Shown: in pieces, positions 36,976-45,765 of the stretch
Layout of the letters: each line of letters opens with the position of its first letter
How positions within the stretch are numbered: position 1 is the first letter of the stretch
NCBI GenBank assembly: GCA_040773385.1
Contig: JAXGWH010000002.1
Coordinates: forward strand, 1 to 64,000
DNA: 64,000 bases
From: Aeriscardovia sp040773385
Lineage (GTDB): Bacteria > Actinomycetota > Actinomycetes > Actinomycetales > Bifidobacteriaceae
Reading direction: 5' to 3'
Made by a program: the position numbers and the translations under genes
The notes under the pieces: model-generated
Database searches by the model: none
Told to the model about the DNA's origin: nothing
The model's input: only the letters and a program-made list of their open reading frames with translations

Positions 36976-37024
36976 CAAAAAAGAAACCCGGACCGGGAAT
37001 CTGTGTCGATCCCTGATCCGGGCT
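36976..37024 (-). terminator. Terminator of the uracil/xanthine permease gene
   Basis: On the minus strand a CCCGGATCAGGGA / TCCCGGTCCGGG stem is followed by TTTCTTTTTTG. It begins about 70 bp after the permease stop codon. Confidence 0.85.
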
Positions 37025-37091
37025 GGAATGACAGGTCTCAGGCTCTCAGCCGACCATGCGGCCGAAAGCCATCGACCTTATCGGGCGTGCC

Positions 37092-38579
37092 TCACTTGGC
37101 AGAGGAGACCATGTCGGCAGGCTTTGCGCCTGCCTGATTATCAGACTGCTTGTCGGCGTTCTTCTTGTTCTCAAGCTCGGAGACCTGCTCCTGATGCTCC
37201 ACACGGCCGGCGAGATCGCCCACACCGGCACCGGAGGCATCGGCCACAGGGGCCTCGGCCTTCTCCGGCAGCACGGTGCCGCACAGGCGGCCGAGCCAGT
37301 AGAGGCCGTGATAGAGGACGAGGCAGAGCACCGAGCCGATGGCGATGCCGTTGAAGGTGACGCCCTGGACGGTGAAGCTGAAGTCGGCGATGCCCACGAT
37401 CATCGTCACGGCGGCGACGGCGAGGTTGACGTTCTTGGAGAAGTCGACCTTGTTCTCCACCCAGATGCGCACGCCGAGCATGCCGATCATGCCGTAGAGC
37501 AGGGTGGTCACGCCGCCGAGCACACCGGAGGGGATGGTGTTGATGATGGCGCCGAACTTCGGGCAGAGCGAGAGGATGAGGGCGAACGCCGCGGCGAACC
37601 AGTAAGCGGCCGTGGAGTAGACCTTCGTGGCGGCCATGACGCCGATGTTCTCGGCGTACGTGGTGGTGCCGGAGCCGCCGCCCAGGCCTGCGAGCGTGGT
37701 GCCCAGGCCGTCGGCGAAGAGCGAGGTGCCGATCTGGTCGTCATAGTTCTTGCCGGTCATGAGGGCGACGGACTTGACGTGGCCCACGTTCTCGGCGATG
37801 AGCACGAGCACGACCGGGATGAACATGGCGAGCACCGACCAGTCGGCCTGCGGCAGATGGAACTTCGGCCAGCCGATCCACGCGGCCTTCTCGACGGCGC
37901 TGAAATCGACCTGATGGTTGGCAACGGCGAAGATGTAGCCGACGATCACGCCCAGCAGGATGTTGAGTCGGCCGATGAGACCGCGGAAGAGCACGGAGAT
38001 GAGCAGGACCGCCGCCAGGGTGACGGCCGCGGTGGCCGCGGAGCTGGCCGTGGCGCCCTTCGGGGTCTTGGCGTTCCAGTTGTTCCACACGCTCGGCGCG
38101 AGGTTGAAGCCGATGATGGAGACGATGCCGCCGGTCACCACAGGCGGCATGATGATGTCGATCCACTTCGAGCCGACGAAGTGGACGATGATGCCGACGA
38201 TCGCGAGCGTGATGCCGGTGCACATGATGCCGAAGCTGGCGACCGCGAGGCCCTTGTGGGCGCTGGCGACCGCGGCGATCGGCGCGATGAAGCCGAAGGA
38301 GCTGCCCAGGTAGCTGGGGAGCTTGTTCTTGTTGATGAGCAGGAAGAGCGCCGTCGACATGGCCGTGAAGAACAGCGTGGTCGAGGGGTCGAATCCTGTG
38401 AGGATCGGGACGAGGAAGGTCGCTCCGAACATGGCGATGACGTGCTGGGCACCGATGCCCGCCGTCCTGCCCCATGTAAGGCGCTCGTCCGGATTGACGA
38501 CCTCGCCGGGTCCGAGATGCTTGCCGTCACCATGGAGCTTCCAGGTGAAGATATTGTTATGGGTTTTGTTATCTGCCAT
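37092..38579 (-). CDS. NCS2-family uracil/xanthine permease
   Basis: A 495-residue nucleobase:H+ symporter with about 14 membrane segments. It has the typical QHVIAMFGATFLVPIL in TM1 and, in the substrate-site half, NVGHVKSVALMTGKNYDDQIGTSLFADGLGTTLAGLGGGSGTTTYAENIG. The last feature, with its glycine-rich GSGTTTYAENIG, fits UraA-like uracil permeases. The C-terminus after residue 445 is hydrophilic (ENKKNADKQSDN). The start at 38579 follows AAGGGTGG. It is a single gene with its own terminator. Uracil is the likely substrate; xanthine is possible. Confidence 0.92.
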   Translation of the reverse strand: MADNKTHNNIFTWKLHGDGKHLGPGEVVNPDERLTWGRTAGIGAQHVIAMFGATFLVPILTGFDPSTTLFFTAMSTALFLLINKNKLPSYLGSSFGFIAPIAAVASAHKGLAVASFGIMCTGITLAIVGIIVHFVGSKWIDIIMPPVVTGGIVSIIGFNLAPSVWNNWNAKTPKGATASSAATAAVTLAAVLLISVLFRGLIGRLNILLGVIVGYIFAVANHQVDFSAVEKAAWIGWPKFHLPQADWSVLAMFIPVVLVLIAENVGHVKSVALMTGKNYDDQIGTSLFADGLGTTLAGLGGGSGTTTYAENIGVMAATKVYSTAAYWFAAAFALILSLCPKFGAIINTIPSGVLGGVTTLLYGMIGMLGVRIWVENKVDFSKNVNLAVAAVTMIVGIADFSFTVQGVTFNGIAIGSVLCLVLYHGLYWLGRLCGTVLPEKAEAPVADASGAGVGDLAGRVEHQEQVSELENKKNADKQSDNQAGAKPADMVSSAK

Positions 38580-38858
38580 ACTGACCACCCTTTTGCGTCC
38601 CACCGGGTCCGCTGCTAGTTGGGTACTGTCTTCTTGACCTTCTCACACTCGGCAGGATATTTTCAGATCCTGCACAGTGCTGTTAGGCAGTATGGTCGCG
38701 GGGCATGACATCGCCGCCATCCCGGTCGGGTCGGACGGTTGTGTATATTTCCTCGTCAAATATGGTGAGCAGGCAAGGTGGTGGAACCTCTGTGATGGGG
38801 CACTATGGCAAACCGGATTCTTGCCCTGTGCAGCAGGTGATGTGGTGGTGACGCTGAA

Positions 38859-39311
38859 TCAGAAGTCATAGCCGATGGTGTTGAGCATCTGCCGGCCCTC
38901 GGGTGTGATCATCGAGAGGTCCCACACCGGGTCCCACACCCAGTCCACGCGGAAATACTCCACGACGGGCGCGAGCGCGATGGCGGCCCCGTCCTCAAGC
39001 AGATCAGTGAGCGGGCAGGCGGGCGTGGTGAGCGTCATCGTCAGGATTGCCCGTCCCTTCTCATCGATCTCCACACCGTAGAGCAGACCGAGGTCGACCA
39101 CGTCGATACCCAGCTCCGGGTCGATGACGTTGGTCATCGCGTCGATCACCTTCTGAGCGGTCTGCCGGCCCTTCTCATCGGCGGCTTTGATGGTGATCCC
39201 GTGCGGTTTGGCCTCCCCCGCCTCGCGGCTGGCCTCGACGCTCGGGGCGGCGGATCCGGGCGCGAACGGGTCGAATTGCGGTGTCGCAGCCTGTTCATTC
39301 TTGTCTGTCAT
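38859..39311 (-). CDS. sufT: SufT-like iron-sulfur assembly factor (DUF59/MIP18)
   Basis: A 150-residue protein. The first 45 residues are variable. The DUF59 domain follows (VIDAMTNVIDPELGIDVVDLGLLYGVEI ... TMTLTTPACPLTDLLEDG), with the conserved DPE and the reactive cysteine in TTPACPL. SufT aids maturation or delivery of Fe-S clusters. It is the last gene of the SUF operon, with its start (39311) overlapping the end of sufU by 17 bp. Confidence 0.92.
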   Translation of the reverse strand: MTDKNEQAATPQFDPFAPGSAAPSVEASREAGEAKPHGITIKAADEKGRQTAQKVIDAMTNVIDPELGIDVVDLGLLYGVEIDEKGRAILTMTLTTPACPLTDLLEDGAAIALAPVVEYFRVDWVWDPVWDLSMITPEGRQMLNTIGYDF

Positions 39312-40077
39312 GATCCTCATTATCCGTCATCATTTTTCTGCTTTTGCCCAGGCAGTCGCGGACGGCCTCCCAGCCGAGCAACGCGCATTTGATGCGCATC
39401 GGGAAGCGGGACGTGCCCTGGAAGGCGAGCGCATCGCCCAGATCCTCCTGTTTGCGGGGATCATCGACGCCCCTGCCCCGCGAGTCCATCAGCTCATGGA
39501 ACTCGTCGTACAGCATGCCGAACCGGTCGACCGGCAGGTTTTCGACCATGTCGTGCAGGACGGACAGGCTCGCCTGGCAGATCGCGCACCCGTGGCCGGT
39601 CCAGCACATGTCCGTGATGATCGGACCAGTTTCTCCATGCGCATCAGGACTTTGAGCATCAATTGCGAATGCTAAATCAGACGGGGAACTCAGTGTGCCA
39701 CCGGAACGAGAACTCACCGTGGTATCGGATTGAGAAGCCAGACGGGCGGTGCCAGGATGATCTCCCACGCGGATTTGGACGGTGACGTCGTCGCCGCATG
39801 TCGGGTTGAACTGGTGAGAGCTGACCAAGCAGGAAGCATGATCTGCGCTTTCTCGTGAGGAGACGAGAGTGTCGTTGGCTGCAGAAAAGGAATCTTCCGG
39901 CATCTTCCCATGGGGATCTCGGGCCTGCTCGAGGATGAACTCCTGGTACATCTGATCCATCGCCGAACCTTGATCGTCCTGGCCTAAGCCGATGCCGAAT
40001 AGGTCGTCATCCGAAAATCCGGAACCGAAATCACCGGCTGTAAATGATCCCGGAGTATCCATGAAATCGTTCATCAT
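39295..40077 (-). CDS. sufU: SufU-like sulfur relay / scaffold protein, enlarged
   Basis: Takes persulfide sulfur from SufS for cluster assembly. The conserved ligands are visible: Cys in FNPTCGDD, Cys in GHGCAICQAS, and Cys in RIKCALLGWEA. The usual SufU start MDQMYQEFILEQARDPH appears only after a 38-residue Asp/Gly/Phe extension. Long Ser/Asp-rich inserts of about 35 and 45 residues interrupt the fold, so the protein is 260 residues against the usual 145-155. The normal GCAIS motif reads GCAIC. It overlaps sufS (TGATG). Confidence 0.9.
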   Translation of the reverse strand: MMNDFMDTPGSFTAGDFGSGFSDDDLFGIGLGQDDQGSAMDQMYQEFILEQARDPHGKMPEDSFSAANDTLVSSRESADHASCLVSSHQFNPTCGDDVTVQIRVGDHPGTARLASQSDTTVSSRSGGTLSSPSDLAFAIDAQSPDAHGETGPIITDMCWTGHGCAICQASLSVLHDMVENLPVDRFGMLYDEFHELMDSRGRGVDDPRKQEDLGDALAFQGTSRFPMRIKCALLGWEAVRDCLGKSRKMMTDNEDHDRQE

Positions 40078-41417
40078 CAGTTCCTCGTCCCCAGAAAATA
40101 CGGGCGGATGCCGCGCACTGCCTCGACGAACCTGCGTGCGTCCTCCACGCTCGTGTAGATGCCTGCCGAGGCACGGCTGCTCGTCTCGACGCCGAAACGG
40201 CGGTGGATCGGCTGGGCGCAGTGATGCCCGGTGCGAACGGCGATACCGAGCGTATCAAGATATTGGCCCACGTCGTGCGGATGCACGCCTTCCACTTCGA
40301 AACTCACCGTGGCCACACGCTGCTCGCTCGAGAGCGGCCCAAGGATACGAATGCCAGGAATATCGGCGATTGTGAGCAGTTCCGCCGTGATCTCCCGTTC
40401 GTGCGTCTCGACCTTCTCCAGACCGATCCCGCCCAGCCACTGCGCGGCCACACCGTTCGCCACGGCCTGGGCGGCGGGCTGGGTGCCCGCCTCGAAGCGC
40501 AGCGGCGGTCTCTCGTACACCGCGGGCCGGTCGAGGTAGGCGAGGTCGACCATCTCCCCGCCGAAGAAGGCGGGCGGCAGAGCCTCCAACAGCTCGCGAC
40601 GCCCGTAGAGGTAGCCGACGCCTGTGGGCCCATACATCTTGTGACCTGACCACACGGCGAAGTCGCAGCCGAGCTTCTTCACATCGATCGGCAGGTGCGG
40701 CACGGCCTGGCACATGTCGAGCACAACGAACGCGCCCACCTCGTGCGCGCGCTCGATGATGGGCTTCACCTCGGTGATGGCCCCAGTGACATTGCTCACG
40801 AGCGTGACAGCGACGATCCGCGTCTTCTTTGTGATGACGGTGTCGGCCGTATCGGAGCGGATCCGCCCCTCGTCATCCGTGCCGAACCAGCGCAGTTTTG
40901 CTCCTGTACGGAGGGCAAGCTCGCGCAGCGGCAGAAGGACGGAATGGTGCTCGGCTTGCGAGACGACGATCTCATCGCCCGGGTGGAGCGCGAAACGGCG
41001 GGAATAGCGGGAGTCAGAATCATCGGTGTCGGCATCGGCCTGACGGGCCCCTGAACGGCTTGCGGAGAGCGGGTCGTAGCCCGGTAGCGACGCGTACCCG
41101 ATCGCCGTGGCGAGCATGTTGAGCGCCGCCGTGCAGCCGGGGGTGACGACGATCTCCTCGTGTCCCTCGCGCCAATCGGCGCCCACGAGCCGTGCCACGC
41201 GGGCGCGTGCCTGTTCGTAGGCCATGGTCGCGCGGGCGGCGAGCGTGTGCGTACCGCGATGGACGCCCGCGTTGAGCGTTTCGTAGAACCGCTTCTCTGC
41301 CTCGATCACACAGCCCGGCTTCTGCGCGGTGGCCGCCGTGTCAAGGTAATCGAGCGGATGGCCGTTGACAGTCTGATCGAGAATCGGGAACTGGGAGCGG
41401 ATCGAATCGATACTCAT
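40077..41417 (-). CDS. sufS: Cysteine desulfurase SufS
   Basis: PLP enzyme that removes sulfur from cysteine for Fe-S cluster assembly. It has N-terminal YLDTAATAQKP, the PLP lysine in WSGHKMYGPTGVGYLYG, and the persulfide cysteine in RTGHHCAQPIHRRFG near the C-terminus. A 30-residue Asp/Ser/Arg-rich insert (SASRSGARQADADTDD) around residues 117-145 is unusual but lies in a surface loop. The length is 446 residues against about 410. It overlaps sufC by four bases (ATGA). Confidence 0.95.
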   Translation of the reverse strand: MSIDSIRSQFPILDQTVNGHPLDYLDTAATAQKPGCVIEAEKRFYETLNAGVHRGTHTLAARATMAYEQARARVARLVGADWREGHEEIVVTPGCTAALNMLATAIGYASLPGYDPLSASRSGARQADADTDDSDSRYSRRFALHPGDEIVVSQAEHHSVLLPLRELALRTGAKLRWFGTDDEGRIRSDTADTVITKKTRIVAVTLVSNVTGAITEVKPIIERAHEVGAFVVLDMCQAVPHLPIDVKKLGCDFAVWSGHKMYGPTGVGYLYGRRELLEALPPAFFGGEMVDLAYLDRPAVYERPPLRFEAGTQPAAQAVANGVAAQWLGGIGLEKVETHEREITAELLTIADIPGIRILGPLSSEQRVATVSFEVEGVHPHDVGQYLDTLGIAVRTGHHCAQPIHRRFGVETSSRASAGIYTSVEDARRFVEAVRGIRPYFLGTRN

Positions 41418-42496
41418 GCGAGCGCCGATTCGGTCTTGCCCTGGGGCAGATAGCGGTCGTAGCCGGTCTGCTCCAGTTCGTCGGCCAGCTCAGGTCCGTC
41501 TGTGCGCACGAAGCGACCGTTGGCGAACACGTGCACGAAGTCGGGTTTGACATAGCGCAGGATGCGCGTGTAGTGCGTGATGAGAAGGGCGCCGAAATGG
41601 TCAGCGTTCTCAGCACGGTTGATCCCTTCGGCCACGATGCGCAGCGCGTCGATGTCGAGGCCGGAGTCAATCTCGTCGAACAGGGCGAATTTGGGTTTGA
41701 GCAGCTCGAGCTGGAGGATCTCGGAGCGCTTCTTCTCGCCGCCCGAGAAGCCCTCGTTCACCGACCGGTTGGCAAAGCGCGGGTCCATCCGCAGCCGCTC
41801 CATCGCCTCACTCAGCTCCCCCACCCACTTGCGCAGACTCGGCGCCGAGCCCTGCACCTCGGTGACAGCGGTACGCAGAAAGTTCGTCATAGAGACACCG
41901 GGCACCTCGACGGGCGCCTGCATGGACAAGAACAGGCCCAGACGCGCGCGCTCATAGGGCTTGAGGGCGAGGATGTCCGTGCCGTCGAGGAGCACCTGGC
42001 CGGATTCGACCTCGTACTTGGGGTGGCCGGTGAGGGTGTAGGCGAGCGTGGATTTGCCTGAGCCGTTGGGGCCCATGATGGCATGGATCTCACCGGTGCG
42101 GACGGTCAGATCGACGCCTTTGAGGATCTGCTTGCGGCCCTGCTTCGTCTCGACCCCGGCACGCAGGTCCCGGATCTCGAGGGTGTGCGTCTCGCGCACG
42201 TTGTGCGTCGTCGCCGGCCTCTGACTGGCGTTCTTCGCGGGCACATCTCCTGTCGGTGCCGCCGGGCGGAAACCGTTCTTTTGCGACGAATCCGTCGGAT
42301 CCGCCATGTCTGTCTTGTCTGTCTTGTCTGTCTTGTCTGTCTTGTCTGTCTTGTCTGTCTTGTCTGTCTTGTCTGTCTTGTCTGTCTTGTCTGTCTTGCC
42401 TGTCTTGTCTGTCTTGCCTGTCTTGCCTGTCTTGTCTGTCTTGCCTGTCTTGCCTGTCCCTGTCATATCAGACGTCTCCCGTTCGATCTTCCCCAT
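41414..42496 (-). CDS. sufC: SufC ATPase with a variable Lys/Thr/Asp repeat at its N-terminus
   Basis: ABC-type ATPase that drives the SufBCD scaffold. The ATPase domain begins near residue 105 (HTLEIRDLRAGVETKQGRK), with Walker A GPNGSGKST, FSGGEKKRSEILQLELL and Walker B FALFDEIDSGLDIDALR. Before it lies a roughly 110-residue extension unknown in typical SufC (about 250 residues), built mainly of 16 GKT/DKT triplets from a 9-nt tandem repeat. The ATG at 42496 is one base from the sufD stop, so translation through the repeat is likely. An internal ATG (42307, MADPTDSS) is a possible alternative start. Confidence 0.93.
   Translation of the reverse strand: MGKIERETSDMTGTGKTGKTDKTGKTGKTDKTGKTDKTDKTDKTDKTDKTDKTDKTDKTDKTDMADPTDSSQKNGFRPAAPTGDVPAKNASQRPATTHNVRETHTLEIRDLRAGVETKQGRKQILKGVDLTVRTGEIHAIMGPNGSGKSTLAYTLTGHPKYEVESGQVLLDGTDILALKPYERARLGLFLSMQAPVEVPGVSMTNFLRTAVTEVQGSAPSLRKWVGELSEAMERLRMDPRFANRSVNEGFSGGEKKRSEILQLELLKPKFALFDEIDSGLDIDALRIVAEGINRAENADHFGALLITHYTRILRYVKPDFVHVFANGRFVRTDGPELADELEQTGYDRYLPQGKTESALA
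42311..42454 (-). repeat. Sixteen tandem copies of a 9-nt unit inside sufC
   Basis: On the minus strand GACAAGACA or GGCAAGACA is repeated 16 times without interruption, encoding Asp-Lys-Thr or Gly-Lys-Thr. From the N-terminal side the order is G G D G G D G, then nine D units. The nine identical copies at the 3' end suggest recent expansion. The unit length preserves the frame at any copy number. Confidence 0.97.
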
Positions 42497-42497
42497 A

Positions 42498-43829
42498 TCA
42501 GTGTTCTTCGAGAATTTCGGCGATATCCTTCGATTCGCCGCGTGCCAAACGCCGGTCGATCGAATCCATCAGATGCTTTTCCACGCTTTCCACGCCGATC
42601 TGGCCGATGAGATCGGCGAAGAATCCTCGCACGACGAGCTTTCGTGCCTCCTCGACGCCGATGCCGCGCGACTCGAGGTAGAAGAGCTGCTCGTCGTCGA
42701 ACCGACCGACCGACGAAGCATGTCCGGCGCCCACGATGTCACCGTTCTCGATCTCCAGCTGCGGCTCGGAGTTGGCGATGGCGCCGGGGCTGAGCACGAG
42801 GTTGCGGTTGAGCTCGTACGAGTCGGTCTTCGGCGCGGTGGGCAGGATGAGTGCGTTGCCCACCCACGCCGAGCGTGCGCCCGTACCGTCGAGGGCACCT
42901 TTGTAGATGACGCGCGAGCGGCAGGAGGGATGGTTGTGGACCACCATGGTGCGGTGCTCCATGTAGCTGCCCGGGTCGGCGAAATAGATACCGAGCATGT
43001 TGAGGAAGCCGTCCGTGCCCCTGAACTGCGGGTCCATGCGCAGGCGCACCACAGAGCCGGAGAGGCTGATCACATTGTGCTGCAGCTCGGCGCCGGCTCC
43101 CACCTCGATGCGCTGGGAGCCCAGGTGCCGGCTGCCCGCGTCCCACTCCTGGATGCTGGAGAGGTTGACGTGGGAGCGTGCGCCGGTGCGGATCTCCACG
43201 CCCTCAGCGAGGTCGGCCCGACCGGTGTGGTCGAGCACGATGTCGGCCCGGGCGTCGTCGGCCACGGTGATGACGAGGTGGACCGCGTCGAGCGCGGCGC
43301 CCTGCCCGTGTGCGTTCTGCCCGCGTGCGTTCAGCCCGGTTGTGTCACCGTGCGTCACGCTGCCCTGCCCGTGCAGGCGGACGATGAGCGGCCGGTCGCA
43401 GGAACGATCGACCCGCAGCCAGAACATGCGGCCGGACCGGACGGACGCCTGCCATTGCACGGCCGACACCTTGTCCGTCGGCTTGCCGACGCTGCCGGCC
43501 GGGCCGTGGCCGGGATCGATCGGGCCGAATTCCACCGGATGCGCGCCCGACAGCGCGGGCACCGGCGTGCCGTCGCCGAACATCGCCGCGACGGATGTCG
43601 TTCCCGACGCCTCGAACGGCCGGAAGAAATCGCGCAGGTCGTCGATCGGCGCATACCGCCACTCGTCGGAGCGGTGGTCCGGCTCGGGAAAATCGTCCGG
43701 GTCGAACGAGCGGACGGACCGGTCGGCGCTGGAGGGCATGAGCGCCGGCAGCTTGTACGGGTCGGCGGGGTCATACTCCGGCATGCGCGCACGGACGGCC
43801 GCCTCCTCATCAATCTTCATATCGGCCAT
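42498..43829 (-). CDS. sufD: SufD scaffold subunit
   Basis: A 443-residue beta-helix protein of the SufBCD complex. The C-terminal half carries the family region (RTMVVHNHPSCRSRVIYKGAL ... KTDSYELNRNLVLSPGAIANSEPQLEIENGDIVGAGHASSVGRFDDEQLFYLESRGI). It is less conserved than SufB, as expected. The start at 43829 overlaps the sufB stop (TGATG), and sufC begins one base after its own stop. Confidence 0.94.
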   Translation of the reverse strand: MADMKIDEEAAVRARMPEYDPADPYKLPALMPSSADRSVRSFDPDDFPEPDHRSDEWRYAPIDDLRDFFRPFEASGTTSVAAMFGDGTPVPALSGAHPVEFGPIDPGHGPAGSVGKPTDKVSAVQWQASVRSGRMFWLRVDRSCDRPLIVRLHGQGSVTHGDTTGLNARGQNAHGQGAALDAVHLVITVADDARADIVLDHTGRADLAEGVEIRTGARSHVNLSSIQEWDAGSRHLGSQRIEVGAGAELQHNVISLSGSVVRLRMDPQFRGTDGFLNMLGIYFADPGSYMEHRTMVVHNHPSCRSRVIYKGALDGTGARSAWVGNALILPTAPKTDSYELNRNLVLSPGAIANSEPQLEIENGDIVGAGHASSVGRFDDEQLFYLESRGIGVEEARKLVVRGFFADLIGQIGVESVEKHLMDSIDRRLARGESKDIAEILEEH

Positions 43830-45379
43830 CAGCCCACCGATCCTTCCATCTGCAGCTCCACGAGCCGGTTCAGCTCCAGCGCGTATTCCATCGGCAGCTG
43901 GCGGGAGATCGGCTCGACGAAACCGCGCACGATCATCCCCATCGCCTCCTTCTCCTCGATGCCCCGCTGCTCGAGGTAGAAGAGCTGGTCCTGCGAGACC
44001 TTGGAGACGGTGGCCTCATGGGACATGGTGACGTCCTCCTCGCGCACGTCCACATGCGGGTAGGTGTCGGAGCGGGAGAACTCGTCCACGAGCAGCGCGT
44101 CGCACACCACCGAGGAATGCGAGCCGTACGAGCCCTTCGGGATGGACACGAGCCCCCGGTAGGCCGAACGCCCTCCGCCGCGGGAGATGGATTTGGCGAC
44201 GATGGTCGAGCTCGTGTGCGGGGCGAGGTGGATCATTTTGGCGCCCGTGTCCTGGTACTGGCCGGCGCTGGCGAGGCTGAGCGACATGGTCATCGCCTTG
44301 GCATACGGGCCGGCGAGCACGCACGCCGGGTATTTCATGGACGCCTTGGAACCGATGTTGCCGTCCACCCATTCCATGGTCCCGTGGTCTTTGACGAGCG
44401 AGCGCTGGGTGACGAGGTTGTAGACGTTGTTCGACCAGTTCTGCACGGTGGTGTAGCGCACGCGGGCGTTCTTCTCGACGATGATCTCGACCACGGCGGC
44501 GTGCAGCGAGTCGGTGGAGTAGATGGGCGCGGTGCAGCCCTCCACGTAATGCACGTACGAGCCCTCGTCGGCGATGATGAGTGTGCGCTCGAACTGGCCC
44601 ATGTTGGGCGTGTTGATGCGGAAGTACGCCTGCAGCGGGATGGTGACGTGCACGCCCTTGGGGACGTAGACGAACGAGCCGCCCGACCACGCGGCGGTGT
44701 TGAGCGCGGCGAACTTGTTGTCGTCGTAGGGCACCACGGTGTTGAAATACTTGCGCACGAGGTCCGGATATTTCTGCACGGCGGTATCGGTGTCGCAGAA
44801 GATGACACCCTGCGCGGCGAGTTCTTTCCGGATGGAATTGTAGATGACCTCGGACTCGTACTGCGCGGCAACGCCGGCGACGAGCCGTTTGCGCTCGGCC
44901 TCGGGGATGCCAAGGCGGTCGTAGGTGTCAAGGATGTCGGGCGGCAGGTCCTCCCAGCGCCGCGCCTCGTGGTCGAGCGGTTTGACGTAGTACTTGAAGT
45001 CCTGCGGGTCGAAGCCGGTCAGGTCCACGCCCCACGTGGGCATGGGCTTGTCCATGAAGGCCTTGTAGCCCTTGAGACGCAGGTCGAGCATCCACTCCGG
45101 CTCGTGTTTGTCGGCGGAGATGGCGCGGACCACGGACTCGTCGATGCCCTTCTTAGCCCGGGCCCCGGCAGCGTCGGCGTCGTGCCAGCCGTATTTGTAG
45201 GTGCCGAACTGGGAGAGGATCTTGTCGTCCTGCTCCACTTTCTGCTCGTTGACGCGGGTGCGGTCGAACACGTACTGGCCCATCTCCACATCGCGTGACT
45301 CGCGTGAGGGGCCCGGGGCCGGCGCGGTGTCCGACGCCCGCCGGAACCCGTCATGCTCCTGCTGGGTTTGATCTGCCAT
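43829..45379 (-). CDS. sufB: SufB scaffold subunit
   Basis: Core of the SufBCD Fe-S scaffold. It shows the diagnostic SufB blocks TAAWSGGSFVYVPKGVHVTIPLQ, GSYVHYVEGCTAPIYSTDSLHAAVVEI, QNWSNNVYNLVTQR and DDEQLFY-like SQDQLFYLEQRGI, with the conserved cysteine in VEGCTAP. The length is 516 residues from the ATG at 45379 (MADQTQQEHDG). In-frame ATGs at 45394 and 45427 could also be used, and none has an ideal ribosome site. It is the first gene of sufBDCSUT. No SufR-type regulator gene lies next to it. Confidence 0.95.
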   Translation of the reverse strand: MADQTQQEHDGFRRASDTAPAPGPSRESRDVEMGQYVFDRTRVNEQKVEQDDKILSQFGTYKYGWHDADAAGARAKKGIDESVVRAISADKHEPEWMLDLRLKGYKAFMDKPMPTWGVDLTGFDPQDFKYYVKPLDHEARRWEDLPPDILDTYDRLGIPEAERKRLVAGVAAQYESEVIYNSIRKELAAQGVIFCDTDTAVQKYPDLVRKYFNTVVPYDDNKFAALNTAAWSGGSFVYVPKGVHVTIPLQAYFRINTPNMGQFERTLIIADEGSYVHYVEGCTAPIYSTDSLHAAVVEIIVEKNARVRYTTVQNWSNNVYNLVTQRSLVKDHGTMEWVDGNIGSKASMKYPACVLAGPYAKAMTMSLSLASAGQYQDTGAKMIHLAPHTSSTIVAKSISRGGGRSAYRGLVSIPKGSYGSHSSVVCDALLVDEFSRSDTYPHVDVREEDVTMSHEATVSKVSQDQLFYLEQRGIEEKEAMGMIVRGFVEPISRQLPMEYALELNRLVELQMEGSVG

Positions 45380-45765
45380 TGACTGCCGTGCCATCCTTCC
45401 CGTCATTCCTCGTCCCACATTCCTCATCCGACCCGCCGAGCCGACTGCTTCATGCGGCCAGAAAGCTATATCTGGCTATCGTCGAGCATGGAATATCACA
45501 GATATGTCATCTTAGTGGAGCGTCCCCCGCTCGTTGTCTGATTTTCACCCTGCACGAGCCTGGCATTCGGGAGGATCCCCATGACCACACGCGACACGCC
45601 GACGGAGCGATCACCGCAGACACAAAAATGCCCGGCAGAGGGTGATCACTCGGTCACCATCCGCCGGGCATCGTTGTGCCAAAAACCACTCGTGCTGCCA
45701 GGAATGCCTGCATCAAAAACCGGCCATCCCCGGCAGCACAGAATCAGGATCTCAGTATGAGGGCC
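45380..45765. other. Gap between sufB and pyrG
   Basis: It contains the pyrG terminator (45623-45672) and the presumed suf promoter region, with AT-rich TATAGC/ATATCT sequences around 45465-45515. No reading frame on either strand looks like a gene. Confidence 0.6.
45623..45672 (-). terminator. Terminator of pyrG
   Basis: On the minus strand a GATGCCCGGC ... GCCGGGCAT stem, with an inner GGTGACCGAGTGATCACC hairpin, is followed by TTTTTG. It lies about 95 bp after the pyrG stop. Confidence 0.88.

Noticed and set aside
38677..38871. 64-codon plus-strand frame ending inside sufT
   Set aside because: No similarity, poor start context (GTG), and overlap with the sufT 3' end; it may be a remnant but cannot be supported as a gene.
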